Shown here: positions 50,731-59,674 of the stretch, piece after piece
How the letters are laid out: each line of letters opens with the position of its first letter
Position numbering within the stretch: position 1 is the stretch's first letter
Assembly (NCBI RefSeq): GCF_004354015.1
Contig: NZ_SMRU01000005.1
Coordinates: 1-64,000, forward strand
Reading direction: 5' to 3'
Source of the DNA: Arthrobacter terricola
GTDB taxonomy: Bacteria; Actinomycetota; Actinomycetes; Actinomycetales; Micrococcaceae
DNA: 64,000 nt
Position numbers and translations under genes: made by a program
Notes under the pieces: model-generated
Told to the model about the DNA's origin: nothing
Seen by the model: only the letters and a program-made list of their open reading frames with translations
The model's database searches: none

Positions 50731-51456
50731 ATGTCCCTTCCTTCCAAGGCGTTCCAACACTGGCTGCACGGGATCGCACCGAACACCAGCACGGCCGACG
50801 TCTGCCGTTCCTCGGGAGTGAAGCGCACCACACTCGCCCAGCAATTGGTTCGCGGCAAGGTGGCTGAGTCGTCGTTGGTGAGCATCAGCCGGGCCTTTGA
50901 CGTGAATCCCTTCGATGCGCTGGCGCACTTCGAGGCGTATGCCGCGCTCCGCGGGACACCGGTGCCGCCGACGGACGCCGAGCTCGTCAGCCAGGTTTCC
51001 ACGATGGACATGCTCCGCGCCGTCGTGGACCGTTCGGAGCACCCCGACGGGCTCCGGACGCTGGACTTGGCCGGCACGCCGCACCCGAGTTCCGTCCGGA
51101 ACTGGGTGGACGCGATCGACGACGGCGACTTGCGGCACCGGGTCAGTGACGCCGTCGGGATCGCCCCACAAAACTTTTCCGCCTACTTGACGTCCAACCG
51201 GCTACCTCCGGAGCTTGCCTTGGCGACGTCCCGGGAGGCCGGCGTCGGACCGGCCGGCGGCCTCGTGGCGAGCGGACTGGTGACGGAAGCCGAGGCAGGT
51301 TGGCCCTCCGGTGCACGCTTGGACGCCTTGAACCGGCTTAGCGATGGCGAACTTGCCCTCCTGGCCGGCGAACGACTGCAGGCCTTCGGAAAGAGCCTCC
51401 GCCGCCAGGAACATGAGCTCGACCGAACCCAGCGGATCTGGGACAACCTCGCATGA
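50731..51456 (+). CDS. Putative helix-turn-helix regulatory protein paired with a membrane protein
   Basis: A 241-residue soluble protein. Residues about 10-60 (TSTADVCRSSGVKRTTLAQQLVRGKVAESSLVSISRAFDVNPFDALAHFEAY) read as an XRE-like helix-turn-helix, and a second HTH-like segment lies at about 120-160 (GDLRHRVSDAVGIAPQNFSAYLTSNRLPPELALA). No catalytic motif. ATG 50731 has AAAGTGG upstream. It overlaps the membrane-protein gene by ATGA. HTH proteins fused by context to multi-spanning membrane proteins are known in actinobacteria, but I cannot name this family. Confidence 0.75.
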   Translation: MSLPSKAFQHWLHGIAPNTSTADVCRSSGVKRTTLAQQLVRGKVAESSLVSISRAFDVNPFDALAHFEAYAALRGTPVPPTDAELVSQVSTMDMLRAVVDRSEHPDGLRTLDLAGTPHPSSVRNWVDAIDDGDLRHRVSDAVGIAPQNFSAYLTSNRLPPELALATSREAGVGPAGGLVASGLVTEAEAGWPSGARLDALNRLSDGELALLAGERLQAFGKSLRRQEHELDRTQRIWDNLA

Positions 51457-52172
51457 CCGATGTCCTTGCGTGGGCCACTTTTGGTGTTTGCCTGGCCCTG
51501 ACCGGAATCCGGATTCCCAGCGCCTTGCGTGGCGAAAACCGGATGATGTTCGTTTTGTTCGCACTCATTTCCCTCGACATCCTGCTTAGCCTCGAGGTCC
51601 CGTATGAGTTCCTGGACGGGCTCATGGGCGGCTTCAATGTGTGCAACCTCCTGCTCCGCTTCCTGCTCTACGGGACTTTCCTCCTCATGGGCATCAAAGT
51701 GGCGCGGGCGTTCGGTTCGAGAGGCGGGGAACGTGCCGTTCGGGGGCCGTGGGGAATTGCGGTCCTGGCGATCACGGCGGTCCTGACGGCTGTCCTTTTC
51801 TTCTCGATGGATACCTCCGGATCCACCGTTGGCCTGGAGGACCTGGATCCGGAACCGGCCCTTGACCTTTACTCCGCCTTCGGCCGGGCTTACCCCGGCT
51901 ATGTGTCCGCGTGCCTCGTTCCCGGCATCTGGCGATCAGTCCGGAGCTCCGGCCCGGCCCTCCTGCGGGCCGCCTCGGGGATGCTGCTCGCGGGGCTCGC
52001 CTTGTTGATCGTTTCGCAGGTCTTTCCGCTCATTCCGGATTCGAACGCGTGGCTGCGGCCGCTCATCAACTACTCGGCTGCCTTGGCGAGTGCCCTCGGT
52101 TTGGGCGGAATCTGGTTGTCCAAGACCATTGCGCGCCGGACTGTCCGCGCGATACCTTCAGATCAACGGTAA
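51453..52172 (+). CDS. Integral membrane protein coupled to the HTH gene
   Basis: A 239-residue protein with about seven hydrophobic spans (residues 3-20, 32-50, 60-80, 95-118, 145-160, 175-198 and 205-225). The layout resembles the seven-helix membrane partners that accompany small XRE-type regulators in Streptomyces and Mycobacterium, but no signature is clear. It is translationally coupled to the HTH gene (ATGA). A sensor that passes a membrane signal to the HTH protein is a reasonable guess. A small hairpin ACGGTA/TACCGT (52166-52183) overlaps its stop. Confidence 0.75.
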   Translation: MTDVLAWATFGVCLALTGIRIPSALRGENRMMFVLFALISLDILLSLEVPYEFLDGLMGGFNVCNLLLRFLLYGTFLLMGIKVARAFGSRGGERAVRGPWGIAVLAITAVLTAVLFFSMDTSGSTVGLEDLDPEPALDLYSAFGRAYPGYVSACLVPGIWRSVRSSGPALLRAASGMLLAGLALLIVSQVFPLIPDSNAWLRPLINYSAALASALGLGGIWLSKTIARRTVRAIPSDQR

Positions 52173-52192
52173 AAACATACCGTGTAACCTCT

Positions 52193-52357
52193 TTCGCAAA
52201 TCCATTATATCGTGCCATAATAATGAATGTGTGAAGGAGACGCAGCCTGACGCTCGAATCAATGAACGGGTTTCAAGGGTCTGTGGCGCGTACCGGAGCG
52301 CATTTGGGGGGATGAGTGGTGGCGGGCTGTTGGGGACCGCCCCCACTCAGCCTTTTT
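52193..52357 (+). ncRNA. Candidate small RNA with its own promoter and terminator
   Basis: TTCGCA (52193-52198), a 17-nt spacer and CATAAT (52216-52221) form a promoter. A terminator with a 13-bp stem (one mismatch; 52313-52325 with 52337-52349) and TTTTT (52353-52357) follows. The predicted RNA (about 52228-52357, 130 nt) has no credible reading frame: the only open frame has no ribosome-binding site and runs into the terminator. It might instead be the tail of the upstream operon. Confidence 0.45.
52313..52357 (+). terminator. Rho-independent terminator
   Basis: Stem TGAGTGGTGGCGG (52313-52325) with 52337-52349, one mismatch, followed after GCC by TTTTT. It is the most classical intrinsic terminator in the window. 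Confidence 0.85.
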
Positions 52358-52395
52358 AAGCGGTCATTTCCCGCCCGACTTCCCGCGCTGATTTC

Positions 52396-55300
52396 TCAGC
52401 GGCTGAAGCGCAACGTCACCAATTGGAAGGGCCGAAGGGTCAACTCTGCCGCACCGTCTCCAGGCACGACGCCCGGAGTCTTGAGCGGACGCTCCAGCAG
52501 ATCCACCGCTTGCACCCCGCGGGTAGTGAAGTTGGCCGTGATGAGTCCCTCGGAACGTTCGCCCAGCGATTCGTAGAGGCGCACGATGACATCCCCTGAT
52601 CCATCCTCGGCAAGTTTGACGGCCTCAATGACCAACGCCTGGTTGAAGACGGTGAACAGCGGCTCGGCCGGGTTCCCACCCGTGACAATCCTCGGCGCGA
52701 GGTTGCGCCGGTAGCCTTCTTCGACGGCGTCACCGATGCTCGCGCCAGGGCGGATGCTGAGGTCGAGGACGTGAACACCGAGGTCGGCCTGCGGGTCCGG
52801 GAATTTGGGCGCCCGCAACAGCGAAACACGCACGTTTGTTGTGGTCCCGCCGTCCTCGCGGATGGCGCGCGTGACGTCATGCCCGTAGCTTGAAGCGTTT
52901 GAAATCGTGACGCCGTATCCGGGTTCTCCAACGTGGATCCAACGGTGGGCGCAGATCTCGAACTTGGCGACTTCCCACGACGTGTTGGTGTGGGTTGCCC
53001 GGAACACGTGCCCGAACTGGGTTTCCGAGGCCGACCGGTCTGCGCGGACATCCAGCGGGAAGCCGATCTTCAGCAGCTTCTCGCGCTCTTGCCAATCCAC
53101 GGTGGTGGAAATGCCGAGGGACTCGGAACCGGCTTCAAGGGAGATACGCTGCGTGATGGTGGACGATCCCACCGTCCGTTCAACCACGACGACGGCGTCC
53201 CACCCGGCGCTCTCCAGCGTCACCGAACGCGCCTCGACTACCGAGACGACGTTCCTGCGGTAGAACGCGTCAATGTCCCAGGCGTCCCATTCGTTGGGAG
53301 TGTCCCGATGCAATTCAAGGTGGTTCCCGAACTGCCCCGGGGCAATCGCTTCGCGCCCGCTGGCATGGTCCAAGAGGGACGTCAGGAGGCCATTGGCATC
53401 GATCACGGCACGGATGATGCCGTTGTCCAGGACGTAGCCGCCCGCGCGTTCCGTGACGTCCACGGGGTTGTCCGCGCGGACAGGCTCGGCGATGGCCAAG
53501 GCGGGCACTCCGCTGCGCTCCTGCGGTGCCGCGTTGAGCAGGAAGGCGGTCTCCCCTTCACCGAGCAGTGCTGCCGCGGCCCTCGCGATGATGGCTTCCA
53601 AATCGCGGGCTATCGCCGCATAGTTCCGCTCGGCATCCTGGTGGACCCACGCAATGGCGCTGCCCGGCAGGATGTCATGGAATTGCTGCAACAGCACGAG
53701 GCGCCACAGGCGCTTCAGTTCCTCCGCCGGGTAGGTGAAGGAACCACTCGAGCGCACTGTCGCCGTCGAGCACCAAAGTTCGGCTTCCCGCAACAAGTGC
53801 TCGGAGCGGCGGTTGCCTTGCTTCGTGTTGGCTTGGCTCGTGTACGTTCCCCGGTGCAGTTCGAGGTACATCTCCCCCACCCACACGGGAAGATCGGGAT
53901 ATTCCGCTTCCGCCTGTGTGAAGAATTCTTTCGCGGTTCCCATGCGCACTTTCGGCGAGCCCTCGAGGTTGGCCGTGCGGCGCGCCGCGGCGACCATTTC
54001 ACGCGTAGGTCCGCCACCGCCGTCGCCATAGCCGAACGGCACAAGCGAAACGTTTCCCCGGCCATGCTCACGGTAATTCCGCTGGGCGTGGGCGAGCTCG
54101 CGGCCATGGAGCTCCGCGTTGTAGGTATCCACGGGCGGGAAATGGGTGAAGAGCCGTGTGCCGTCGATGCCTTCCCAATTGAACGTGTGGTGCGGCATCC
54201 GGTTGACCTGGTTCCAGGAGATCTTCTGGGTGAGGAACCAGCGGGAGCCTGCGGACTTGACGATCTGCGGAAGGGCGCCGGAGTATCCGAAGGAGTCGGG
54301 GAGCCAGGCTTCCTGGCACTCGATCCCGAATTCCTGCAGGAAGAAGCTCTTGCCTTCCACGAATTGGCGGGCCATGGCTTCGCCGCCGGGCATGTTCGTG
54401 TCCGATTCCACCCACATGCCGCCCACCGGCATGAACTGGCCCGCCTTTGCCTTCTCCCGGATCCGCACGAACAGTTCCGGATAGAACTCCTTCATCCACG
54501 CCAATTGCTGGGCCGAGGAGCAGGAAAACACGAAGTCCGGGTTCTCATCCATCAGTGACACCACGTTTGAGAAGGTCCGCGCGCACTTCCGGATGGTCTC
54601 GCGCACCGGCCACAACCAGGCTGAGTCAATGTGCGCGTGGCCCGTCGCAACCAATTCGTGCGCCGAAGCGTAGGCTGGACGGCCCAGGACTTCAGCAAGG
54701 GCTTCCCGTCCGGGCGCGGCAGTGCCGGCGACGTCGTCCGGGTCCATGAGGTCCAGCATGCGTTCAAAGGCGCGGAGGATTTCGTGCCTCCGGGGAAGGT
54801 CGAACGGCAACTCGTGCATGAGCCCGCTCAGGGTCCAGACGTCCTGGTAGAGCTCCCAGACAACCTCGTTGAGTTCCGCGATGGCGATGAGGCCCAGACG
54901 GTACCTGGGCTCGTCCCCGGATGTCGCCTTGTCACCCATGGGTGTTGCCGCGAACGTCCACCCTTGGGTCACGTCCGGGTTGGCTGCCGCTTCGACGTAG
55001 AAGTCCACGGAAAGGCCACCGCCAAGCAGCTTCAGGGGAACATGCCGATTCCGTGGAGAGATGGCCTTGATGATTGTGCCGTCCGCCCGCCACGCAATGC
55101 CCTCGCATTGGAATCCCGGAGCGTCGTTGCTGAAACCGAGGTCGACGACGATTTCCACGGCTGTTCCTTCGGCAGCGCCCCAGCCTTCCGGAACCTCTCC
55201 GCGGAGGCGCAGCCACTTGGTGCTCCACGCCTTTCCCCAGGCCGCGCCGTGCTCCTGGGGTTCAAAGATTTGGTGGAGTGCGTCCGAGACGGGAACCGGT

Positions 55301-55422
55301 TCCCCCGGCGCATCCCAACTGCTCAGTTCCAACGGCACCGCGCGGCCGTAGATGGCAGGGGCGATTCGCTCGCGGACGAAACGTTCGAGCCGCTTCTCGG
55401 TAATCAGGCGGTCGTCGTGCAA
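52396..55422 (-). CDS. Glycoside hydrolase family 38 alpha-mannosidase
   Basis: A 1008-residue cytoplasmic enzyme (no signal peptide). The GH38 catalytic domain shows the zinc site GHAHIDSAWLWPVRE (261-275), the nucleophile motif MWVESDTNMPGGEAM (Asp341) and later zinc-site His residues. The helical middle domain and the long C-terminal beta domain complete the family plan of about 1000-1050 residues. It removes alpha-mannose from oligosaccharides, probably imported ones. The start is TTG 55422 with AAGGGGA about 6 nt upstream; no other start gives the conserved N-terminus. No mannose transporter or glycan-uptake gene lies beside it. Confidence 0.93.
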   Translation of the reverse strand: MHDDRLITEKRLERFVRERIAPAIYGRAVPLELSSWDAPGEPVPVSDALHQIFEPQEHGAAWGKAWSTKWLRLRGEVPEGWGAAEGTAVEIVVDLGFSNDAPGFQCEGIAWRADGTIIKAISPRNRHVPLKLLGGGLSVDFYVEAAANPDVTQGWTFAATPMGDKATSGDEPRYRLGLIAIAELNEVVWELYQDVWTLSGLMHELPFDLPRRHEILRAFERMLDLMDPDDVAGTAAPGREALAEVLGRPAYASAHELVATGHAHIDSAWLWPVRETIRKCARTFSNVVSLMDENPDFVFSCSSAQQLAWMKEFYPELFVRIREKAKAGQFMPVGGMWVESDTNMPGGEAMARQFVEGKSFFLQEFGIECQEAWLPDSFGYSGALPQIVKSAGSRWFLTQKISWNQVNRMPHHTFNWEGIDGTRLFTHFPPVDTYNAELHGRELAHAQRNYREHGRGNVSLVPFGYGDGGGGPTREMVAAARRTANLEGSPKVRMGTAKEFFTQAEAEYPDLPVWVGEMYLELHRGTYTSQANTKQGNRRSEHLLREAELWCSTATVRSSGSFTYPAEELKRLWRLVLLQQFHDILPGSAIAWVHQDAERNYAAIARDLEAIIARAAAALLGEGETAFLLNAAPQERSGVPALAIAEPVRADNPVDVTERAGGYVLDNGIIRAVIDANGLLTSLLDHASGREAIAPGQFGNHLELHRDTPNEWDAWDIDAFYRRNVVSVVEARSVTLESAGWDAVVVVERTVGSSTITQRISLEAGSESLGISTTVDWQEREKLLKIGFPLDVRADRSASETQFGHVFRATHTNTSWEVAKFEICAHRWIHVGEPGYGVTISNASSYGHDVTRAIREDGGTTTNVRVSLLRAPKFPDPQADLGVHVLDLSIRPGASIGDAVEEGYRRNLAPRIVTGGNPAEPLFTVFNQALVIEAVKLAEDGSGDVIVRLYESLGERSEGLITANFTTRGVQAVDLLERPLKTPGVVPGDGAAELTLRPFQLVTLRFSR

Positions 55423-55590
55423 TTCAAGTCCCCTTTGGCGCCGGGCTGGGTAGGGAGGCTTCCTTTACCGTCGCAGGCAGCCTAGCGAGGCAAGGTTGCC
55501 AGCCGGTGGAAACAACGGTTCCAATCGATGGATAAAATCTACGTTGTTCCCGGTCAATAGCCAAGTGATCGACGACTATCCAAACAGGCA

Positions 55591-56457
55591 CTAGAGCGTT
55601 GCCGGAACGCCTACCCTCTCGCTGCCGGCATACACGTTCAAACTGGTGCCCCGGCTGAATCCGACCAAGGTGAGGCCCGTGTCCTGGGCAAGTTCCACCG
55701 CGAGGCTCGACGGCGCACTGACCGCTGCGAGCACCGGGATTCCGGCGAGCGCGGCCTTTTGCACCAACTCGAAGGACGCCCTGCCCGAAACCTGCAAGAC
55801 CGTCCCGCGGAGCGGCAGCAGCCCTTCGCGCAGCGCCCAGCCCACTACTTTGTCCACGGCGTTGTGCCGTCCCACGTCCTCGCGCAGGCACAAAAGTTCG
55901 GGTTCGCCGTCGTCGTGGATCCGGAAGAGTCCCGCAGCGTGCACGCCGCCGGTCTTGTCGAATACGGCCTGCGCTTCGCGAAGCCTGTCCGGAAGCGACG
56001 CGAGGACTTCTACCGGGATAGCCAGCGGGTCATCGGCCGGGCTGAAGTGCGATGATTTGCGGACCGCCTCGATGGAGTCCGTACCGCAAATCCCGCAGGA
56101 GCTGGACGTGTAGACGTTTCGTCCGATCTCGGGAAGGACGACGTCGGGCCGCAATTGTGCTTCAACCACGTTGAAGGTCTGGACGCCGTTCTCGTCTTCG
56201 CCGGCGCAGAAACGCAGTGAGATGAGTTGTTCGGCGTCCCAGATAACGCCCTCCGAGACGAGGAAACCCGCCACGAGGTCGAAGTCGTCACCCGGGGTGC
56301 GCATCGTCACCGAGAAGGACAGATGGCCGAGGCGCACCTCCAACGGTTCTTCGACGGCGAGGAAATCCTCGCGGAAACGCACCGGGTGCTCGAGCGCCTG
56401 GGGAGAGCCGTCCAAGACGAAGCGATGAATTTTACGGCGCTGTGTCACGCGTCCCAT
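55591..56457 (-). CDS. fdhD: Formate dehydrogenase accessory sulfurtransferase FdhD
   Basis: A 288-residue protein that transfers sulfur from a cysteine desulfurase to the molybdenum cofactor of formate dehydrogenases. The essential CxxC is in SSSCGICGTDSIEA; EEPLEVRL and FSVTMRTPGDDFDLVAGFLVSEG open the protein, and REDVGRHNAVDKVVGWA and SGRASFELVQKAALAGIPVLAAVSAPSSLAVELA complete the family pattern. Length (about 265-290) is normal. It lies in a group of molybdenum-cofactor genes read in one direction; no formate dehydrogenase gene is in the window. Confidence 0.96.
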   Translation of the reverse strand: MGRVTQRRKIHRFVLDGSPQALEHPVRFREDFLAVEEPLEVRLGHLSFSVTMRTPGDDFDLVAGFLVSEGVIWDAEQLISLRFCAGEDENGVQTFNVVEAQLRPDVVLPEIGRNVYTSSSCGICGTDSIEAVRKSSHFSPADDPLAIPVEVLASLPDRLREAQAVFDKTGGVHAAGLFRIHDDGEPELLCLREDVGRHNAVDKVVGWALREGLLPLRGTVLQVSGRASFELVQKAALAGIPVLAAVSAPSSLAVELAQDTGLTLVGFSRGTSLNVYAGSERVGVPATL

Positions 56458-56572
56458 GTCAGGTACCTGCCCTTCCCGCGGCTGCGGAACGCTTGGGGAG
56501 AAGCATGCGTGTTCATTCCACCATCATTGCAAGGCCTGAGCCGCGATTCCAGCCGTGTCCATCCCAGGACGC

Positions 56573-57946
56573 TCAGCCTGTCAGGGCACTCCAGTCGACA
56601 GGTCCGGAAGGACCCTTGCGCGCCGACCTGGTGGACGGCTTCTTTGCCTTGTCTTCCTGTGGCTTGGGCTGCGGCAGCGGTGGTCCCCAAGGTAGCGGGA
56701 AGGCCGGAACCGATTCGCCCATCTGCACACCGTGGGGCGGCACCACCATGACGCCGTCGGCGCTGGCCAGTCCGCGCATCATCCCGGAACCGGCATGCTG
56801 GGCGGGCGAAGCCAGGCCGTACACGAACCGGAACGGAAGCAACCGCGTGCGTCGAGGGTCGGCGTCGAGTATGGCACCGCAAGGCACCTCGCCCACCTCG
56901 TCGAGTTTTCCGTGGCCAAGTGCCGCAAGCAGCGGCGCCCCGATCGTGAAAAGGACCATCATGGCGGCGAGCGGATTGCCCGGAAGGCCGAGGACAAATC
57001 GGCCGTCAGGCAGTTCGGCCAGGACCGCCGGGTGTCCCGGACGCATCGCGATGCCGTCGATCAGCAGCCTGCCTCCCAATTCAGCCACCGCGCGCCGGAA
57101 GTGGTCCGTTCCGGACTTACCCGTACCGCCCGTGGTGATAACGACGTCGGCGGGTGGCGTTTCTGCTGTCGGCTCACCTTCGTCAAGGCCCGCGAGCCAT
57201 TCCTCGTAGGAGTCCCCCACCTTGACCTGCCCGCCACGGATCCCGCCAAGGAGTTCGACGACGGCGCCCAGTTGGGGTCCATAGGTGTCGCGCACGCTGC
57301 CGGGAGCCGGGATGCCCGAGGTCACCACTTCGGATCCGGTCAAAAGGAGCTTGACGACCGGTTTGCCTAGGACTTCGAGCTCGTCCCGTCCGGCCAACGC
57401 TGCCAAGGCAAGGTGGGCCGGGTTCAAGACGACGCCCGCCTTGATCAGCAGCTCGCCCTCCTCCGCTTCCTCCCCCGCTTTACGGATGTGTTGCCCGTTG
57501 CGCGGATCCCCCGGCTTGGCGGTTCCGCCAAGCGCGAGTACCGGCAGGCCGTCGTCGTCCGTTGACATGATGCCGCTCTCGCTGCGGAGCACGGCCTTCG
57601 CCCCGGGCGGTACCAAGCCTCCGGTGACGATCGGACTGGCTTGGTGGGGCGCCAAGCGATGGCCCGGCTCAACGAGGATCCACGGCCCGCTTCCGTTGAC
57701 GGCCCAACCGTCCATGGCCGACGAGGCGTAGTGCGGCAGATCCTGGAGGGCATGGACATCAGACGCGAGGATCCTGCCGAGGGAGTCCTTTAACGCGGCC
57801 GGACCGGACGGAATGGGCGTCGCGCAGTCAAAGGCGAGTTGCCGGGCTTCCGCCCACAAATGGTCGGCGTGGTGGCCGTGCCCGTGATCTTCGTTATCGC
57901 TATCCGGCTGGGGATGATCTGCGCCTTGCGGGGGGCCTTCCGTCAT
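56573..57946 (-). CDS. moeA: Molybdopterin molybdenumtransferase
   Basis: A 457-residue enzyme that inserts molybdate into adenylylated molybdopterin. Diagnostic features are PHYASSAMDGWAV (MoeA signature), VLRSE near the substrate site, the MogA-like central fold (KLLLTGSEVV, VVITTGGTGKSGTDHF, MRPGHPAVLAEL and LPGNPLAAM) and the C-terminal beta domain. The His-rich N-terminus (HGHGHHADHLW) and a 40-residue Pro/Lys-rich tail are unusual extras. ATG 57946 overlaps the DUF6457 stop (ATGA), so the two are coupled. Confidence 0.95.
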   Translation of the reverse strand: MTEGPPQGADHPQPDSDNEDHGHGHHADHLWAEARQLAFDCATPIPSGPAALKDSLGRILASDVHALQDLPHYASSAMDGWAVNGSGPWILVEPGHRLAPHQASPIVTGGLVPPGAKAVLRSESGIMSTDDDGLPVLALGGTAKPGDPRNGQHIRKAGEEAEEGELLIKAGVVLNPAHLALAALAGRDELEVLGKPVVKLLLTGSEVVTSGIPAPGSVRDTYGPQLGAVVELLGGIRGGQVKVGDSYEEWLAGLDEGEPTAETPPADVVITTGGTGKSGTDHFRRAVAELGGRLLIDGIAMRPGHPAVLAELPDGRFVLGLPGNPLAAMMVLFTIGAPLLAALGHGKLDEVGEVPCGAILDADPRRTRLLPFRFVYGLASPAQHAGSGMMRGLASADGVMVVPPHGVQMGESVPAFPLPWGPPLPQPKPQEDKAKKPSTRSARKGPSGPVDWSALTG

Positions 57947-58230
57947 CCGGCGTCGGTTTCCTCATGGGTATAGTCCTTGGCGAGCGTGCGTGCCAGGCCC
58001 AACGCAGCGTCCACCGACGCGGTTTGGGTTGCCTGGCCCGAGCCCGCGGCAAGGCCGGCAGCCAGGCCTGCAATGAAGGTAGTCAACGGTGCTGCCGGAC
58101 GGACAACCGAGTGGGCAGCTACCCCGGCCAAGGACAGGATCTCGTTGATATCGAGTTCAACGTTCTCAAGCTCGAATGCTTGCAGCAGGCTCCGGCACCA
58201 TTCCTCAAGCGTTTCTTCCTGGGTCTTCAC
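57943..58230 (-). CDS. DUF6457-family protein
   Basis: A 95-residue, mostly helical protein: WCRSLLQAFELENVELDINEILSLAGVAAHSVVRPAAPLTTFIAGLAAG. This pattern is found in DUF6457 proteins, which occur beside molybdenum-cofactor genes in actinobacteria. The start is GTG 58230. Its position between the mobA-like gene and moeA, with a 4-nt overlap to moeA, points to a helper role in cofactor assembly; nothing more can be said. Confidence 0.85.
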   Translation of the reverse strand: MKTQEETLEEWCRSLLQAFELENVELDINEILSLAGVAAHSVVRPAAPLTTFIAGLAAGLAAGSGQATQTASVDAALGLARTLAKDYTHEETDAG

Positions 58231-58261
58231 GATCCGCCTCCACAGTCCCTGTCCAGCAGTT

Positions 58262-58879
58262 TCACGGCAGGTCGCCGTTCACTCCGAGCGCCGCCGCATC
58301 GTCCCAGGTGTCCACGTCATCCGTGGAGCCCTCCGGGACCGGTACCGCCAGCAGATCAAGACTAGCAAGCAGGCGGAAGACCGAAGCGTTGGCGAGGCCG
58401 CCTTGCCCGGCCGCGGCGCGCACTTCCCGCTGCAGGGCGGACAAACGGTAGATTCCGAGCAAAGGCTGCTTCCGGCCGTCAGGCGAAACAGCCATGGCCC
58501 CTTCGGTACCCGTGTTTTCGGTATCGGCATTGCGCGCCAGTTCCGCCAGCAGGACCGGAACGGCATCGCCGGCATGGGGCATATCGCAAGCCAGCACGAG
58601 GATCCACGGGGCGCCGCCTTCGGCGTTCATATCCAAAGCGAGCAACCCCGCTTCGATCGCGGCGGCAGGCCCGGCGAACGGCGGATCCTCCCGGGCGGTC
58701 AGCGTTCCCGCCGGCAGGGTGCCGGGATCAGGCCCGACGACGGCGACCCTCCCGGCCCCGCGCGCAGCCGCAAAGGCGCGCCCAAGGAGGGTGTCGCCGT
58801 CGTACTTTAACTGGGCTTTGGGCACGCCACCTAGACGGGAGGACTTGCCGCCCGCCAAAATCACCGCATCGAAGTCCAC
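58262..58879 (-). CDS. mobA: Molybdenum cofactor guanylyl-/cytidylyltransferase-like NTP transferase
   Basis: A 205-residue nucleotidyltransferase. The GTP-loop LAGGKSSRLGGVPKAQL and the metal Asp in VLACDMPHAGD are typical of MobA/MocA. It attaches GMP (or CMP) to the molybdenum cofactor. The first gene of the leftward group mobA-DUF6457-moeA-fdhD; the start is GTG 58879. MobA and MocA are hard to tell apart by eye; association with fdhD favours the guanylyl type needed by formate dehydrogenases. Confidence 0.88.
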   Translation of the reverse strand: MDFDAVILAGGKSSRLGGVPKAQLKYDGDTLLGRAFAAARGAGRVAVVGPDPGTLPAGTLTAREDPPFAGPAAAIEAGLLALDMNAEGGAPWILVLACDMPHAGDAVPVLLAELARNADTENTGTEGAMAVSPDGRKQPLLGIYRLSALQREVRAAAGQGGLANASVFRLLASLDLLAVPVPEGSTDDVDTWDDAAALGVNGDLP

Positions 58880-58916
58880 CCGTCCAGATTACCCGGCAGG
58901 CAGCCTCATCTCCGGA

Positions 58917-59417
58917 TCAGGCCGCCGATTCGGGCAAGAGGAAGGGATCCCATGCAGGCGCAGGTTTCTCAAGCTCTTTGATTTGCCAGATTGTCCCAGT
59001 GGGTGGCGCGGGAGTGAACCTCAGCTTCCAGCCCATCTCGGCCGGTGTGTGGTCACTCTTGGCATTGTTGCACCGCAGGCACGCCGCCACGAGGTTTTCC
59101 CAGGAATCCGCGCCGCCCCTGGATTTGGGGTGGACGTGGTCAATAGTGTGGGCTGCTTTCCCGCAATAGGCGCAACGGTGTCCGTCGCGGCGAAGCACGC
59201 CGCGGCGAGTGACCGCCGTGACCCGGTTGTACCTCGGGCGGATGTAGCGATTGAGAAGAATCACGGAGGGTCGTCCGAGAATCTCCTGTGGCCCGACGAC
59301 AGGCTCGTCGCCTTCAGCCACTACGCTCGCTTTTCCCGTAAGCACAAGGACCAGCGCCCGGCGGAAGGTTACTACCGCCAGCGGTTCATATCCAGCATTC
59401 AGAACGAGTGTGCGCAT
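58917..59417 (-). CDS. HNH endonuclease
   Basis: A 166-residue protein. The HNH core is CAYCGKAAHTIDHVHPKSRGGADSWENLVAACLRCNNAK: zinc-binding CxxC pairs flank the His-Asn-His metal site. The N-terminus (VLNAGYEPLAVVTFRRALVLVLTGKASVV) is that of the widespread actinobacterial HNH group present once per genome, with no known phage or restriction link. Function unknown; probably DNA repair or maintenance. Confidence 0.93.
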   Translation of the reverse strand: MRTLVLNAGYEPLAVVTFRRALVLVLTGKASVVAEGDEPVVGPQEILGRPSVILLNRYIRPRYNRVTAVTRRGVLRRDGHRCAYCGKAAHTIDHVHPKSRGGADSWENLVAACLRCNNAKSDHTPAEMGWKLRFTPAPPTGTIWQIKELEKPAPAWDPFLLPESAA

Positions 59418-59626
59418 GCACGTACCTCTTCACGGCCGCACCCGTCAGGGGCGCGAGGGCCGGCTGCCCTCTGCATGTACGGGCTGTGGATCGACATGAC
59501 AAGAGTAAGCAGTCAATTGCCAAATCAACGAATCCACAGGCCGGTTCCGGAAGACTGTAGGGCAATGTTCACGTGCCGTACATGCGGCGGGCACGGGCAG
59601 GGGAACCCGTGAAGGCGCGATTAAAG

Positions 59627-59664
59627 ACAACGTCCCCGCTGCCGAAAGGCAACGGGGACGTTGT
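59627..59664 (-). terminator. Terminator of the NlpC/P60 gene
   Basis: A 12-bp stem (59627-59638 with 59653-59664) extended by TGCC/GGCA around a GAAA tetraloop, 10 nt after the NlpC/P60 stop on the minus strand and followed by CTTTAAT in the direction of transcription. Confidence 0.85.
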
Positions 59665-59674
59665 AAAAAGCTGA

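Noticed and set aside
52231-52359. 42-codon open frame (GTG start) before the terminator at 52.3 kb
   Set aside because: No Shine-Dalgarno, and the frame runs through both arms of the terminator and stops in its T-run; treated as part of a candidate small RNA.
58917-59417. Restriction or phage HNH nuclease
   Set aside because: The N-terminal domain and isolated setting match the single-copy chromosomal actinobacterial HNH group; no methylase or terminase is nearby.
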